The notes: generated by a model from the letters alone, not told the origin. A stretch of DNA of 64,000 bases from Gracilibacillus ureilyticus (GCF_900111195.1 NZ_FOGL01000010.1:1-64000), one strand, 5' to 3'; counted from the stretch's first letter, positions 8,505 to 18,711 are shown. Translations and numbers: made by a program.

Positions 8505-8816
8505 CTAAAACATTTGATAACCATTTTTTCTAAGGAACCTAATTACAAAACCAGCTGCCAATGTGCCGATAAAGCCTGATGATAGTATAATTACATCCTG
8601 TATGCCAAGTGAAGTGAATTCATGGGCTAACGATGAAAAGGCAGCCTCAGGTTCAGTAAAATAGGCAGAAAAGGAGACTGTGTCTACAATAAATATGACA
8701 ATGACCGGAAATACAACAGCCATTAGCCAGGTTTGTTTTAAGATCATATTTAAAATAAAACTAATCCCGAAAAATAAAACAAAAAACAGTAATACTGAAA
8801 TAAACAATTGAATCAT
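8505..8816 (-). CDS. yuiB: Integral membrane protein YuiB
   Basis: 103 residues with three hydrophobic segments (about 3-24, 30-52, 72-93) and a short basic C-terminus. Sequence and position next to yuiC match B. subtilis YuiB, a conserved protein of unknown function. Its own terminator-like hairpin separates it from yuiC. About 137 bp separates it from yumB. Confidence 0.8.
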   Translation of the reverse strand: MIQLFISVLLFFVLFFGISFILNMILKQTWLMAVVFPVIVIFIVDTVSFSAYFTEPEAAFSSLAHEFTSLGIQDVIILSSGFIGTLAAGFVIRFLRKNGYQMF

Positions 8817-8917
8817 TGTGTTTCTCCCTTACTATGTATCTATCCTAATATTTTATTATTTGTCATGATGAAACGCAAGTACAAGCAGATAAAGGCTTAT
8901 AAGACTGACTGTTATAT

Positions 8918-8948
8918 GGAAAAAGCAGAGGGAAATTCCTCTGCTTTT
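8918..8948 (-). terminator. Terminator after yumB
   Basis: 11-bp perfect arms (8921-8931 and 8938-8948), 6-nt loop, weak T-run on the minus strand, 5 bp past the yumB stop codon. Confidence 0.8.
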
Positions 8949-8953
8949 AATAA

Positions 8954-10171
8954 TTATCCAAAAATGTTAAACTTACCTTTTTTCAACACTAAACCTACAC
9001 CGCCGATTTTGAATAATGCGCGGTTATCTATCACTTTTTTCATCACTGATGCAGACCAGCCAAATAATTTCTTCCCACCAAAGATAGATCCCATTGCATC
9101 TTTTTCACCTAATGAACAAACTGTTCCACGGTTAATAAATTCAAATTCCTCTAATTCTCCACCTTTAATAAGAGCAATTAAGTTATGCGCACAGATCTCT
9201 GCTTCCTGCATCGCAATTTGCGCTGTTGGCGGGTATGGACGGTCAATTTCTTTGTTCCAGATCAATGCACAATCCCCTACAACAAACACATCCTTATGTG
9301 ATGGTGCACGCAGATTTGCATCTACCTCTACTTTACCCCTGTTATCTTCTAAGCTTGACTCTTCTACTAAATGGTTGGCACGCACACCCGCAGCCCATAC
9401 AGTAGTTAGTGTAGGAATATCTTCTCTCACACCATTCTGTTCAATCGTAATACCATCTGGACGACATTCTTTCAAAAATGCACCTAGTTTAAATTCAACA
9501 CCACGTGCTTCCAAAGAGTTCATGGCATATTCAATCAACTCCGGATCGAATCCAGGCATAATGGTATCCATTGCTTCCACATTGATTAATCGTACTTTGC
9601 TTCGATCAATATCATACTCTTCACAAAGCTCAGGTACACGGTTCGCAAGTTCCCCAAGGAATTCAATACCTGTAAAACCGCCGCCCCCTACAACGATGTT
9701 CAGTCTTTCCTGCTTCTGAACTGACTCATTGTTATACTTTGCAAATTGGTATTCAATATGCTGACGGATCAGTCTTGACTGGTTAATACTTCCGATTGTA
9801 AATGCATTTTCAAGCAATCCCGGAATTCCGAATGTAGCTGCTTCAAATCCTAATGCAACAACTAAGTAATCATACTCCAATACTCCGTTTGTCAATTCTA
9901 CTTTTTTCTCATCAGGTTTTATAGCTGTCACGGTATCCTGAACAAAATTAACTTTCGCCGAATTAATTAAATCAGTGATTTTCATTCGGCCGCGGTCATG
10001 GTGAAGAGTTCCTGCAGCAACTTCATGTAACCATGTAGATTCATAATGATAGTCATGCTTATTCACTAAAGTAATATGTGCATCGTTCACACCCAGTTTC
10101 TTTTGAAGCTTAGCTACAGTAGTTAAACCACCATAACCTGCCCCCAATACAACAATTTTAGGTTGGCTCAT
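8954..10171 (-). CDS. yumB: Type II NADH dehydrogenase (NDH-2), YumB-like
   Basis: 405 residues from [10 protein letters not shown]; an ATG five codons upstream has no ribosome site. FAD-binding GAGYGG is at 10-15. The NADH Rossmann motif [11 protein letters not shown] is near 165, VWAAGVRA is near 265, and FVVGDCA carries the FAD-contacting aspartate near 300. These single-subunit enzymes pass electrons from NADH to menaquinone without pumping protons, on the inner membrane face. Divergent from yumC. The intergenic region holds a palindrome that may sense redox (10208-10227). Confidence 0.9.
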   Translation of the reverse strand: MSQPKIVVLGAGYGGLTTVAKLQKKLGVNDAHITLVNKHDYHYESTWLHEVAAGTLHHDRGRMKITDLINSAKVNFVQDTVTAIKPDEKKVELTNGVLEYDYLVVALGFEAATFGIPGLLENAFTIGSINQSRLIRQHIEYQFAKYNNESVQKQERLNIVVGGGGFTGIEFLGELANRVPELCEEYDIDRSKVRLINVEAMDTIMPGFDPELIEYAMNSLEARGVEFKLGAFLKECRPDGITIEQNGVREDIPTLTTVWAAGVRANHLVEESSLEDNRGKVEVDANLRAPSHKDVFVVGDCALIWNKEIDRPYPPTAQIAMQEAEICAHNLIALIKGGELEEFEFINRGTVCSLGEKDAMGSIFGGKKLFGWSASVMKKVIDNRALFKIGGVGLVLKKGKFNIFG

Positions 10172-10207
10172 CTTTCTCACATCCATTTAAGATTTTTGTT
10201 TTTCGAA

Positions 10208-10227
10208 TACGTGATATTTTTCACGTA
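10208..10227. promoter_or_regulatory. TACGTGA-N6-TCACGTA palindrome upstream of yumB
   Basis: Perfect 7-6-7 inverted repeat about 37 bp before the yumB start. The GTGA-N6-TCAC core is shared by Fnr/CRP-type boxes and by Rex operators; the outer bases differ from both consensus sequences. NDH-2 is a known Rex target in B. subtilis, so Rex is the first candidate. Confidence 0.5.
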
Positions 10228-10436
10228 CTACCACATACTCGTACAAATATATTAATTAGTCCATAATATATGTTAGTCCTTTTTACGACATTTTTCAACC
10301 CTTGATTTTATTTTTCCCAATAATTATTTAAGTATCACTGCTCAATGGGAGGAAGGAAGTAGCTTTCTTCTGTTCATTTATATTAAAATTATGTTAAAAT
10401 AATAGCCATTGATGTATCTTATAGGGGGAATCTATT

Positions 10437-11420
10437 GTGTCTGAACAAGTTTATGATATAACAATAGTGGGTGCCGGTCCTGTTGGATTATTCACGGCAT
10501 TTTACGGAGGTTTAAGACAATCGTCGGTTAAAATTATCGAAAGCCTGCCGCAAATCGGCGGACAGCTTAGCGCATTATACCCAGAGAAATATATATATGA
10601 TGTTGCCGGTTTTCCGAAAGTGCGTGCTCAGGAACTTGTTGATAATTTAAAAGAGCAGACAGATTTATTTAAACCTGAGATCGTATTAAATCAGTCGGTT
10701 GAGACGGTTGAAAAACTTGAAGACGAAACGTTTAAAATTACAACAAATGAAGAAGTCCATTATTCCAAAGTGATTATTATTACAGGGGGAAATGGCGCAT
10801 TTCAGCCACGAAAATTAGCACTGCCGAATGCAGAGCAGTTTGAAACAAGTAATTTGCATTACTTTGTTGATAACATGGAGAAATTCCGTGACCAGAAAGT
10901 CGTCCTGTTTGGTGGAGGGGATTCTGCTGTTGACTGGGCATTAATGTTAGAGCCAATCGCAAAGGAAGTAAGCCTTGTCCACCGTCGTGCTGAGTTTAGA
11001 GCACATGAAAGCAGTGTTGAGGCACTTATGAATTCTAATGTAAATATTCTTACACCATATGTACCAGAAGAATTAAAAGGCGATGAGAAAATCGACCAGG
11101 TTCTTTTAAAAGAAGTTAAAGGAGAAAAAGAAATCAGATTAGACATTGATCATGTTCTCGTTAATTATGGATTTATTTCTTCATTGGGCCCTATTAAAAA
11201 CTGGGGTCTGGAAATTGATAAGAACAGCATTGTAGTTAACTCGAGGATGGAGACAAATATACCTGGCATATACGCTGCTGGCGATATTTGCACATACCCT
11301 GGAAAAGTTAATCTGATTGCAGCAGGTTTCGGTGAAGGACCTACCGCTGTCAATAATGCGAAAGCGTATATGGATCCAAAAGCCAGAATTCAACCAAAAC
11401 ACTCAACAAGTATGTTTTAA
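10437..11420 (+). CDS. yumC: Ferredoxin/flavodoxin--NADP+ reductase, thioredoxin-reductase-like type 2
   Basis: 327 residues starting at GTG with AGGGGGAA upstream. FAD motif GAGPVGLF is at 12-19, the NADPH motif [10 protein letters not shown] near 160, and the C-terminal FAD motif [11 protein letters not shown] near 278. The thioredoxin reductase CxxC is absent, which separates it from TrxB. It transfers electrons between NADPH and ferredoxin or flavodoxin. Ends in a large palindromic terminator. Confidence 0.94.
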   Translation: MSEQVYDITIVGAGPVGLFTAFYGGLRQSSVKIIESLPQIGGQLSALYPEKYIYDVAGFPKVRAQELVDNLKEQTDLFKPEIVLNQSVETVEKLEDETFKITTNEEVHYSKVIIITGGNGAFQPRKLALPNAEQFETSNLHYFVDNMEKFRDQKVVLFGGGDSAVDWALMLEPIAKEVSLVHRRAEFRAHESSVEALMNSNVNILTPYVPEELKGDEKIDQVLLKEVKGEKEIRLDIDHVLVNYGFISSLGPIKNWGLEIDKNSIVVNSRMETNIPGIYAAGDICTYPGKVNLIAAGFGEGPTAVNNAKAYMDPKARIQPKHSTSMF

Positions 11421-11428
11421 GAATAGTG

Positions 11429-11463
11429 AAGAAGTGAATGCTGATCAGCATTCACTTCTTTTT
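11429..11463. terminator. 32-bp perfect palindromic terminator, yumC / MFS gene
   Basis: Two 16-bp arms (11429-11444, 11445-11460) meet without a spacer and run into T on the plus strand. The right arm overlaps the last codons of the convergent transporter gene. Confidence 0.85.
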
Positions 11464-12618
11464 TGCAAGCAGCAAAACAAATAATATGAGGATAATTACC
11501 ACAAAGCCTGCTAAGCTGAAAAATAGGTTGGCAAACCCTGTATACACTACAATAATACCTAGCAGAAAAGACCCTAAGGCGATGCCAGTATCGTACATTG
11601 TGTAAAAGGTAGCATTTGCATGGCCACTTCTAGAAATAGATGATCGTTCAATAACTAAAGACAATAAAAATGGCAACAGGGAACCATATCCGATCCCGAT
11701 AATTGCTGAAGCAAGTAAAAATGTAACAACTGAACTGCTGAAACCGAGAACAATGAATCCGGTCGAAAACAGTAACATACATGGGATGATTACAATTCTG
11801 GGTCCATGTAAATCAAATTGACGGCCTAAGTATGGTCGGGACAGAAGCATTGCAATCGCAAATACTAAAAAGAAATAACTGGACACATGACTTAAACCTC
11901 TACCATCTGCATAAACGGAAATAAATGAAATAATACTCGAGTAGGCAAAAGCAACGAATAAACCAATCAATGAAACAGAAACAGCTTTTTGTTCAAATAA
12001 GTTTCGAATCGACCAGTTAATTGTGCTTTTTTCATCTGCTTTTTCATTAATAGTTCCACTGTGACGGGCTATGAAGGCCATGAACACACTAACTATAGTA
12101 AATATATTTAATACAACCAGGAGAATATGATAAGTAAATGACTGGGAAATAGTAAGTCCTATAAATGGACCAATTACGATAGCAACATTCATGGACATGG
12201 TAAAATAGCCAAGTCCTTCTCCTCTTCTTTCTTTCGGCACAATATCTGTAGCGATAGAAGACGTGGCAGTTGTTAATATTCCAAAAGATACACCATGAAC
12301 AAAACGGAGAATCAGTAAGCTGCTGTAGTTATTGATAAATAGATAGCCTACTGTAGTAATAGCAAAAATAATCACACTAATTACGAGCATATTATTCTTT
12401 CCATATTGAAGTAAAATATTCCCTGAAAATGGACGAACGAGTATCGCAGCTAATAACATTACTGTGACGACTAAACCTGCCTGTCCTTCTGAAACACTCC
12501 ACTCATCCATTACAAACAAAGGTAATGTAGTTAGTAATGAATAGAATGTGATAAATACAAATAGGTTAACTAAACCTATACTGATAAAACTTTTCGTCCA
12601 TATTTTTTGCCTTGACAC
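11452..12618 (-). CDS. Major facilitator superfamily transporter
   Basis: 388 residues, GTG start three bases after the marR stop, so translation is probably coupled. Twelve hydrophobic segments are visible. The loop 2-3 region RPFSGNILLQYGK, its repeat RPYLGRQFDLHGPR, and PKERRGEGLGYF are MFS loop motifs. It resembles drug or sugar efflux proteins such as YfkL or YwoD. The upstream MarR repressor gene suggests efflux of a small, perhaps aromatic, compound; the substrate is unknown. Confidence 0.85.
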   Translation of the reverse strand: MSRQKIWTKSFISIGLVNLFVFITFYSLLTTLPLFVMDEWSVSEGQAGLVVTVMLLAAILVRPFSGNILLQYGKNNMLVISVIIFAITTVGYLFINNYSSLLILRFVHGVSFGILTTATSSIATDIVPKERRGEGLGYFTMSMNVAIVIGPFIGLTISQSFTYHILLVVLNIFTIVSVFMAFIARHSGTINEKADEKSTINWSIRNLFEQKAVSVSLIGLFVAFAYSSIISFISVYADGRGLSHVSSYFFLVFAIAMLLSRPYLGRQFDLHGPRIVIIPCMLLFSTGFIVLGFSSSVVTFLLASAIIGIGYGSLLPFLLSLVIERSSISRSGHANATFYTMYDTGIALGSFLLGIIVVYTGFANLFFSLAGFVVIILILFVLLLAKKK

Positions 12619-12620
12619 TG

Positions 12621-13037
12621 TTAACCATCTCTTTCTATTGTTAATTTATCTAGTAATTCCTTAAAAAGGGAAAGTTCCTCCTCCGAAAGATTTTCCAAAA
12701 ATTTCGATTCACCTTTTTTTATTTGCCTGAAAATTTCCGGGAATTTGTCGATCGCCATTTCTGTTAACTGTACGACTCTCTCCCGCTTATCTGTTCCAAC
12801 TTGGCGGGTAACCCAGCCACTTTTCTCCATCCTTACCAATGTCCTCGTGATGGTCGGTGCTTCTACTTTTAAATTTTGCCATATCTCTGTCTGAGTCATT
12901 CTCCCATTTTGATGCAGTGTGTATAATATCGTCCATTGGGATGAATAAAGATCAAATGGCTTTAACCATTCATTTATTTCTCTCATTAGAATCCTTTGTT
13001 TCTGATTAAACAAATGTAGCAGATTACTTGTATCCAA
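12621..13037 (-). CDS. MarR-family transcriptional regulator
   Basis: 138 residues starting at TTG (LDTSNLL), chosen because GGAGGTG lies just upstream; an earlier in-frame TTG overlaps that site. The winged helix covers about 30-100: SSQWTILYTLHQNGRMTQTE, then APTITRTLVRMEKSGWV and the wing RQVGTDKRERVVQLT. Likely a dimeric repressor of its own two-gene operon with the MFS pump, through the palindrome at 13055-13076. Confidence 0.9.
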   Translation of the reverse strand: MDTSNLLHLFNQKQRILMREINEWLKPFDLYSSQWTILYTLHQNGRMTQTEIWQNLKVEAPTITRTLVRMEKSGWVTRQVGTDKRERVVQLTEMAIDKFPEIFRQIKKGESKFLENLSEEELSLFKELLDKLTIERDG

Positions 13038-13054
13038 AAGGAACACCTCCAAAG

Positions 13055-13076
13055 TTTATTTACCCAGGTAAATAAA
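13055..13076. promoter_or_regulatory. Perfect 10-2-10 palindrome before marR (probable MarR operator)
   Basis: TTTATTTACC and its exact complement flank CA, 6 bp upstream of the regulator's ribosome site. Size, symmetry and place fit an autoregulatory MarR operator. Confidence 0.7.
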
Positions 13077-13133
13077 TAACTTTACAAGTTTACCGTACAA
13101 ATTATTAAATGTAAAGAAGTTTTTTAATCAAAA

Positions 13134-13163
13134 AAACTAGCGGCAATAATTAGCCACTAGTTT
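13134..13163 (-). terminator. Terminator after yutM
   Basis: 11-bp arms with one mismatch (13134-13144, 13153-13163), then seven T on the minus strand. Confidence 0.85.
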
Positions 13164-13168
13164 AAAAT

Positions 13169-13528
13169 TTAGCAATTTTCAGGTGTTCCTTCTCTTTCTT
13201 TCGCTTTGAAAGAGGATCCACAACCACAAGAAACGATTGCATTCGGATTATCAATGGTGAAGCCTCCACCCATCATGTTTTGTTTGAAGTCAATCGTAGT
13301 TCCTTTTATTACATCAATATCGAACTTCTTAATTGTTAGCGGAATGCCATTAGTTACTTCAGTATGGTCAAGTTCTTCATTGACATCATAATCGAATCCC
13401 AATGAATAAGATAAACCACTGCAGCCCCCGCCTTTTACACCAAACCGCAATCGGACGGTTTCCTCATCTTCTTCCTTCATCATTTCCATTATTTGATATT
13501 TCGCATTATCTGTTATATTTAATATCAT
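13169..13528 (-). CDS. yutM: A-type Fe-S carrier, HesB/IscA family (YutM)
   Basis: 119 residues. The three conserved cysteines are C36 (GGGCSGLSY) and C101/C103 (SCGCGSSF); an extra C119 is the last residue. A-type carriers deliver Fe-S clusters from scaffolds to target enzymes in the cytoplasm. Ribosome site AAAAGGAG. It sits near dapF, yuzB and the NifU-like yutI as in B. subtilis, and ends in its own terminator. Confidence 0.92.
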   Translation of the reverse strand: MILNITDNAKYQIMEMMKEEDEETVRLRFGVKGGGCSGLSYSLGFDYDVNEELDHTEVTNGIPLTIKKFDIDVIKGTTIDFKQNMMGGGFTIDNPNAIVSCGCGSSFKAKEREGTPENC

Positions 13529-13599
13529 TAGAAAAAACTCCTTTTTCTAAGCAGATTTATAATTAGTACTATTAAGTATACAAAGGATTCTCTATTTGT

Positions 13600-14463
13600 T
13601 CAATCATTACGCTCCCAGTAAAATGTGCCAGAGACAGTGGTTTCAGCCTTACCTCTCATCCAGACTATATCATCAGTATCCCAAATGATATATAAGTCTC
13701 CACCAGCTAAATGGACGGTAATCTCTTTGTTTTTTTCCAGTTTTCCGTTGAGTATTGACGCAACAACTGAAGCACAAGCACCCGTTCCACACGCCTGTGT
13801 AATTCCAGAGCCTCTTTCCCAAACTCTAAAATGTATTTCTTGATCATTTACTTTTTCGATAAATTCTACATTTACCCCTTCCGGGAAGCGGGAGTCTTTT
13901 TCAATTACCGGTCCTAATGTCGTTAGTGGGGCTTCTTCAATATGATCCACAAAAAATACTGCATGAGGGTTACCCATTGAAACGGCAGTTAGGTCTAAAT
14001 GGTAATTCTCCACCTGAAACGGCTCTGCGACCACTTGTAATGCTGACTCACCTGTCATAGGTATTTGTTCCCGCTCCAGTATCGGTTTCCCCATGTTTAC
14101 CGTAACCTCTTCTATACGAGAACGATTGCCATGGACTTCTGCAATGACATTTCCCGCTTTCGTCGCAATGGTAAATTGCTTGTCATGAACAAGCTCATTT
14201 TCATAGGCAAACTTCGCCACACATCTAAGGCCATTTCCACAGTTTTTGCCTTCCGATCCGTCATTATTAAAGATTCGCATGCCAACATCTGCGTCACCGG
14301 TTGGGTGGATTAGTATCAAGCCATCAGATCCGATTCCTGTATCTTTATTGGCAACTGCTATCGCTAATTCACTAAGATAATCTTCTTCCACTGGAAAATC
14401 AAACACATTAATAAATATATAACTGTTTCCTAGCCCATGCATTTTTGTAAAAGGTACGTTCAT
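13600..14463 (-). CDS. dapF: Diaminopimelate epimerase
   Basis: 287 residues. Converts LL- to meso-diaminopimelate for lysine and peptidoglycan. The two catalytic cysteines are C75 in [11 protein letters not shown] and C225 in [13 protein letters not shown]. The duplicated DapF fold spans the whole length. The ATG is preceded by AAGGAG. It follows yuzB by 12 bp and is likely co-transcribed with it. Confidence 0.96.
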   Translation of the reverse strand: MNVPFTKMHGLGNSYIFINVFDFPVEEDYLSELAIAVANKDTGIGSDGLILIHPTGDADVGMRIFNNDGSEGKNCGNGLRCVAKFAYENELVHDKQFTIATKAGNVIAEVHGNRSRIEEVTVNMGKPILEREQIPMTGESALQVVAEPFQVENYHLDLTAVSMGNPHAVFFVDHIEEAPLTTLGPVIEKDSRFPEGVNVEFIEKVNDQEIHFRVWERGSGITQACGTGACASVVASILNGKLEKNKEITVHLAGGDLYIIWDTDDIVWMRGKAETTVSGTFYWERND

Positions 14464-14475
14464 TGTTCATTCTCC

Positions 14476-14721
14476 TTATATTCCATCAAATAATTCTTCA
14501 TCAACATAATTATATATATTATCTAGCAATTCATCCGGTGAGTCTGCCTTGACTGGCTTACCATTTACTATTGCTACGTAATAATTTCTGCACAGCCCGC
14601 AAAAACTTGTACATCCATATTCCGCTACATTAAAATCCGGGTCTGTAATTAACTTTTTTCTTACCTTTTCACTGCCTTTTGCTAAATTTTTGACGCAAAA
14701 AGCGATATTTACAGTTATCAA
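14476..14721 (-). CDS. yuzB: DUF1450 cysteine-rich small protein, YuzB
   Basis: 81 residues starting at TTG (MITVNIAFCVKN), with AAAGGTG ten bases upstream; this matches the usual family length, whereas an upstream ATG would add 14 residues with no ribosome site. Conserved cysteines are C9 and the cluster YGCTSFCGLC, suggesting a metal or Fe-S site in a thioredoxin-like fold. The function is unknown. First gene of a pair with dapF. Confidence 0.85.
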   Translation of the reverse strand: MITVNIAFCVKNLAKGSEKVRKKLITDPDFNVAEYGCTSFCGLCRNYYVAIVNGKPVKADSPDELLDNIYNYVDEELFDGI

Positions 14722-14957
14722 TATTTTATCACACCTTTTAAAAAGAAACTTTCCCATCATCATAAGTTTAACATAATTCTGTTATTATATCTGATAATTT
14801 CTTGGATTTACTAAAGCAAAAACTCTTTTATTTACAAATTCTTTTATTCAAGCTAAAATATAAATGAGATCGTTTATCAAACTTGTGATATAACGCATAG
14901 TAAATTTAACGTTATGCTTTTATAATAGAAGGAAGATTGGAAAGGAGAATACGAGTC

Positions 14958-15188
14958 ATGGAACAACAAACAGAACAAGTGCAGGAAGTGCTGAATAAAT
15001 TACGTCCGTTCTTATTACGTGATGGCGGAGATGTGGAACTAGTTGAAGTAGATGAAGGAATTGTAAGATTACGGTTAATGGGGGCTTGTGGTAATTGCCC
15101 TAGTTCAACTATTACATTAAAAGCAGGGATCGAACGTGCTTTAATGGCTGAAGTTCCCGGTGTAAGAGAAATTGAACAAGTATTTTAA
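14958..15188 (+). CDS. yutI: NifU-like Fe-S scaffold (YutI)
   Basis: 76 residues starting [17 protein letters not shown] lies ten bases upstream, and the earlier in-frame TTG overlaps that site. It is a stand-alone NifU C-terminal domain with CGNCPSS (CxxC) for cluster binding, and [14 protein letters not shown] is typical. It probably works with YutM and the SUF system. A TATAAT hexamer lies about 30 bp upstream. Confidence 0.92.
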   Translation: MEQQTEQVQEVLNKLRPFLLRDGGDVELVEVDEGIVRLRLMGACGNCPSSTITLKAGIERALMAEVPGVREIEQVF

Positions 15189-15202
15189 AATATAGTGATA
15201 TG

Positions 15203-15242
15203 AAAAAAGAGAAACGATTTCTTCAATCGCTTCTCTTTTTTT
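15203..15242. terminator. Bidirectional terminator, yutI / thrB
   Basis: 16-bp imperfect stem (one mismatch) flanked by six A and seven T, 5 bp from the thrB stop codon. Confidence 0.85.
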
Positions 15243-15246
15243 CTTC

Positions 15247-16158
15247 TTATTCCTGTGGCTGTATTTCCTGCTGCTCTTCGATATATACACCTGTATTTTC
15301 TACCTGCAGTGAAAGCCACTGATAATCCGGATATTCATATTTCCATTGTTTCACAATATTGAACACATTTTTATCATCAACAACAGCAATCATTGTTGGA
15401 CCGGCGCCACTTAAAAACACCCCATAAGAGTTCCTAGTCAAATATTCATGTAACTCATCATAATGTGAGATTAATGATTTGCGATATGGCTGATGGAAAT
15501 AATCTTTATTCATCATTTCCCCTAGGAGTTTCCAGTTCCCCTGGCATATCGCAGCAACACTAACATTGGCTACACTGCTTGCCTGGACACTTTCTTTATA
15601 GCTAAACTCCTTCGGCAAAACAGCCCGGGCATCTTTTGTCTTTAATTCAAAATTAGGAATTACTGCAACAAAAGTTACTCCTTTTACCGGAATTTGTGTA
15701 TAACTTACTTTTCCATCATAATGCCCGATAACACATCCTCCCAGTAATGACGGTGCCACATTATCAGGGTGTCCTTCAATTTCTGTAGCTATTTGCAGTT
15801 TTTCGTCCTCACTTAAGTCGAGATCCAACAAAGCGTCTGCAAGTTCAATTCCGGCAATTATTGCTGTAGCACTGCTTCCCAGTCCTCTTGCCAGTGGGAT
15901 ATCACTTTTCATTACTACCTGGCATGGGGGAAGTTCACGTTCTCCCCCATACTGATTTGCTACTTTTTCAGCGATTTCATATACTAAGTTGTCTTTCCCT
16001 TTTGGGATACTTTCCAAACAATCAGAAGCTGGAATGAATTCCCACTCATCTGCCCTTGTTACTTGTAATTCTAAATAAAGATTTAAAGCTAAACCAATCG
16101 AATCAAATCCTGCACCTAAATTAGAAGTACTTGAAGGTACTTTGATCAACCAGCTCAT
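15247..16158 (-). CDS. thrB: Homoserine kinase
   Basis: 303 residues of the GHMP kinase family. The ATP loop [13 protein letters not shown] is near 92-104. The N-terminal [16 protein letters not shown] and C-terminal [14 protein letters not shown] are family motifs. Phosphorylates homoserine for threonine synthesis. Its ATG overlaps the thrC stop by 4 bp (ATGA). Last gene of hom-thrC-thrB. The tail beyond about 290 is Glu/Gln-rich. Confidence 0.96.
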   Translation of the reverse strand: MSWLIKVPSSTSNLGAGFDSIGLALNLYLELQVTRADEWEFIPASDCLESIPKGKDNLVYEIAEKVANQYGGERELPPCQVVMKSDIPLARGLGSSATAIIAGIELADALLDLDLSEDEKLQIATEIEGHPDNVAPSLLGGCVIGHYDGKVSYTQIPVKGVTFVAVIPNFELKTKDARAVLPKEFSYKESVQASSVANVSVAAICQGNWKLLGEMMNKDYFHQPYRKSLISHYDELHEYLTRNSYGVFLSGAGPTMIAVVDDKNVFNIVKQWKYEYPDYQWLSLQVENTGVYIEEQQEIQPQE

Positions 16159-17216
16159 GCCTTGACACTACCTAAGATTTCGCTCATTACTACTTCTTCC
16201 TCATTTGGAAGAACTGTTGGTTTTACTTCACTATAGTCAATCGCTGTATTAGGATCCTTTAATCCGTTGCCAGTAAGTACAGTGACAACAGTAGAACCTT
16301 TTTCAACCTTGCCTTCTTCCAGTTTCTTTATCAAACCGGCAATGGATGCACAAGAAGCTGGTTCTGCAAATACCCCTTCATTTTGAGCTACCCATTTGTA
16401 TGCAGCAATCATTTCTTCATCTGTAATCTCATCGATCTCTCCGTTAGATTCATCGCGGGCATTTACTGCACCTTGCCAGCTTGCAGGGTTACCAATTCTT
16501 ATCGCAGTTCCAACAGTTTCAGGATTTTCAAAAACGCGATCATGAACAATGGCTGCAGCACCGCTCGCTTCAAATCCCATCATCTTTGGTAAACCAGATT
16601 GCTTGCTGTCATTATATTCTTTGAAACCTTTCCAGTATGCCGTAATATTTCCTGCATTTCCAACCGGAATAAATAAGTATTCCGGAGCTTTTCCAAGTGC
16701 ATCAACCACTTCAAATGCAGCTGTTTTTTGGCCTTCAATTCTGTAAGGATTTACAGAGTTAACCAATGCAACTTTTCCTGTTTCCCCGAGTTTACGAACA
16801 ATTTTTAAAGCATCGTCAAAATTTCCCTGAATGGAATAAATTTCTGCACCATACATAACTGCCTGAGCCAGTTTCCCCTGGGCAATTTTACCTTCCGGAA
16901 TAACTACTATACAGCGCAATCCAGCACGTGCTGCAAATGCTGCCGCTGAAGCAGAAGTATTACCCGTTGATGCACAAATAACTGCTTTGGCACCGTCTTC
17001 TACAGCTTTTGCCATTGCCATAACCATTCCACGGTCTTTAAATGAACCAGTTGGATTCAGCCCTTCGTATTTTGCATATGCATTAATGCCATACTTTTCA
17101 GATAATTTCTCCAGTTTAATTAAAGGTGTATTACCTTCATGTAAACTGATCATTGGTGTGTTTTCTTCAATTGGTAAGTACTGTTTGTATTCTTGTAATA
17201 ATCCTTGCCAAGCCAT
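16155..17216 (-). CDS. thrC: Threonine synthase
   Basis: 353 residues, the short Bacillus class. PLP lysine in [11 protein letters not shown] (K about 60), phosphate-binding SAGN-like GNAGN near 188, and [13 protein letters not shown] near 83. Makes threonine from O-phosphohomoserine. It starts 3 bp after the hom stop with GAGGATT upstream and overlaps thrB. Confidence 0.96.
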   Translation of the reverse strand: MAWQGLLQEYKQYLPIEENTPMISLHEGNTPLIKLEKLSEKYGINAYAKYEGLNPTGSFKDRGMVMAMAKAVEDGAKAVICASTGNTSASAAAFAARAGLRCIVVIPEGKIAQGKLAQAVMYGAEIYSIQGNFDDALKIVRKLGETGKVALVNSVNPYRIEGQKTAAFEVVDALGKAPEYLFIPVGNAGNITAYWKGFKEYNDSKQSGLPKMMGFEASGAAAIVHDRVFENPETVGTAIRIGNPASWQGAVNARDESNGEIDEITDEEMIAAYKWVAQNEGVFAEPASCASIAGLIKKLEEGKVEKGSTVVTVLTGNGLKDPNTAIDYSEVKPTVLPNEEEVVMSEILGSVKA

Positions 17217-17219
17217 TAA

Positions 17220-18512
17220 TTAATCCTCCCCATCGACACGATAGTAACTGATAATACGATTTACTACGTCTAATCCTTTTAAATTTTCCCGACTATTTAA
17301 TAATTGCTGTTTACTGATTTTATGGGTTACCATAACGATTTCTGCCATTTTCTCTTTTTCTGATGGTAATTGTAAGATTTTCGCAAAACTTACATTTTCA
17401 TTTGTAAATACATTCGTGATTTTCTGGAATGTTCCGGCAGTATCATCCACTTCCATCCGGATGAAATATTGCATATACTTCTCGTCATCCTGTTTTAATT
17501 GTTTTTCATACTGTGGTGTAATATATTCGTTTCCCGTAATTCCAAGTCTCACATTTTTGACAACTTCCATCAGATCGGAGACTACTGCAGTTGCAGTTGG
17601 CAAACTTCCTGCCCCGGGTCCATAGAACATTGTTTCTCCTACAGCTTCACCATATACATACACTGCATTGAATTCATTTTTTACTAATGCGAGCGGATGG
17701 TCTTTAGGCAGCAATGTCGGTTCAACACTTACTTCTACTTTTCCCTTATGGATAGAGGCAATCCCTATCAACTTAATAGTATACCCTAAACTTGTAGCAA
17801 AAGTAATATCTTCTTGCGAAATTGTTCGAATTCCGGCAATTTCTACATCCTCTAATCCGATTTCCATTTTAAATGCTAAATTCGCCAGCAATGTCATTTT
17901 TCTCGCTGCATCTAAACCATCTACATCTGAAGTTGGATCAGCTTCTGCAAAGCCCAATGCCTGTGCTTCCTTTAGAACAGGGTCAAAAGCTAAATCTTCA
18001 TCTGTCATTTTTGTGAGAATATAGTTAGTAGTACCATTAACAATCCCCATAATTTTCTGAATTTTATCAGATGCCAATCCTTCTGTTAACGAACGGATAA
18101 TCGGTATACCGCCAGCTACACTTGCATCATAGAAAATATCACATTTATTTTCTTTCGCTAAACGTAAAAGTTTTTGTCCATGAACGGCCATTAAATCCTT
18201 ATTGGCTGTTACAATATGTTTCTTATTGCGAATAGCCTGCTCTAACAGAATATTCGTATCTTCAATTCCGCCCATTACTTCAATAATTATATCAATTTCC
18301 GGGTTATTAACTAATTCATCTGGATTAGTTGTCAGCCATTCCTGCTTAATTGAAACATCACGTTTTTTATGAATATCATTAACAAGAATTTTCTTTATAT
18401 CAATTTCACTTCCAACTTTATACTTTATTTCTTCTGCATGGTCTTTAAGAATCTTTACAACACCAGTTCCTACTGTGCCTAGACCGCACAAACCAACATT
18501 CACCTGACTCAT
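17220..18512 (-). CDS. hom: Homoserine dehydrogenase
   Basis: 430 residues from MSQVNVGLCG with GGGAGGG upstream; the frame is open 22 codons further, but that stretch has no ribosome site and overlaps the promoter. Rossmann motif GLGTVGTG is at 9-16. NAD(P)/substrate motif ANKDLMA is near 104. Catalytic-domain motif GIVNGTTNYIL is near 168, and a C-terminal ACT domain (about 350-430) probably senses threonine. First gene of the threonine operon, with a consensus promoter at 18570-18598. Confidence 0.96.
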   Translation of the reverse strand: MSQVNVGLCGLGTVGTGVVKILKDHAEEIKYKVGSEIDIKKILVNDIHKKRDVSIKQEWLTTNPDELVNNPEIDIIIEVMGGIEDTNILLEQAIRNKKHIVTANKDLMAVHGQKLLRLAKENKCDIFYDASVAGGIPIIRSLTEGLASDKIQKIMGIVNGTTNYILTKMTDEDLAFDPVLKEAQALGFAEADPTSDVDGLDAARKMTLLANLAFKMEIGLEDVEIAGIRTISQEDITFATSLGYTIKLIGIASIHKGKVEVSVEPTLLPKDHPLALVKNEFNAVYVYGEAVGETMFYGPGAGSLPTATAVVSDLMEVVKNVRLGITGNEYITPQYEKQLKQDDEKYMQYFIRMEVDDTAGTFQKITNVFTNENVSFAKILQLPSEKEKMAEIVMVTHKISKQQLLNSRENLKGLDVVNRIISYYRVDGED

Positions 18513-18569
18513 GAAATTGCCCTCCCTGATTGTATGTTTTACGGATACATTTGTATGTGTATAGTGGAC

Positions 18570-18598
18570 ATTATACATGTCTCTAACTAGTTAATCAA
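18570..18598 (-). promoter_or_regulatory. Sigma-A promoter of hom-thrC-thrB
   Basis: -35 TTGATT (18593-18598), 17-bp spacer, -10 TATAAT (18570-18575). Transcription would start about 55 bp before hom. Confidence 0.8.
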
Positions 18599-18664
18599 GA
18601 TACAATTGCCCTCAATTTGAGAAAACAATACTTCTTTATGGAAACGACTTTATCTTTCATTTCT

Positions 18665-18702
18665 AAAGAAAAAATGCATCTCCTCTTAACAGGATGATGC
18701 AT
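18665..18702 (-). terminator. Terminator after yutH
   Basis: GATGCAT-based stem with one bulge (18674-18702), followed by T6 on the minus strand. Confidence 0.82.
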
Positions 18703-18711
18703 CCCAGACTT

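Noticed and set aside
8808-9719. 303-codon frame opposite the NADH dehydrogenase
   Set aside because: Antisense shadow of yumB: Ser/Pro/Asn-rich, no motif, no start signal.
18513-18711. T-box or other riboswitch upstream of hom
   Set aside because: The leader is only about 55 nt after the promoter, and the hairpin at 18665-18702 belongs to yutH on the far side.
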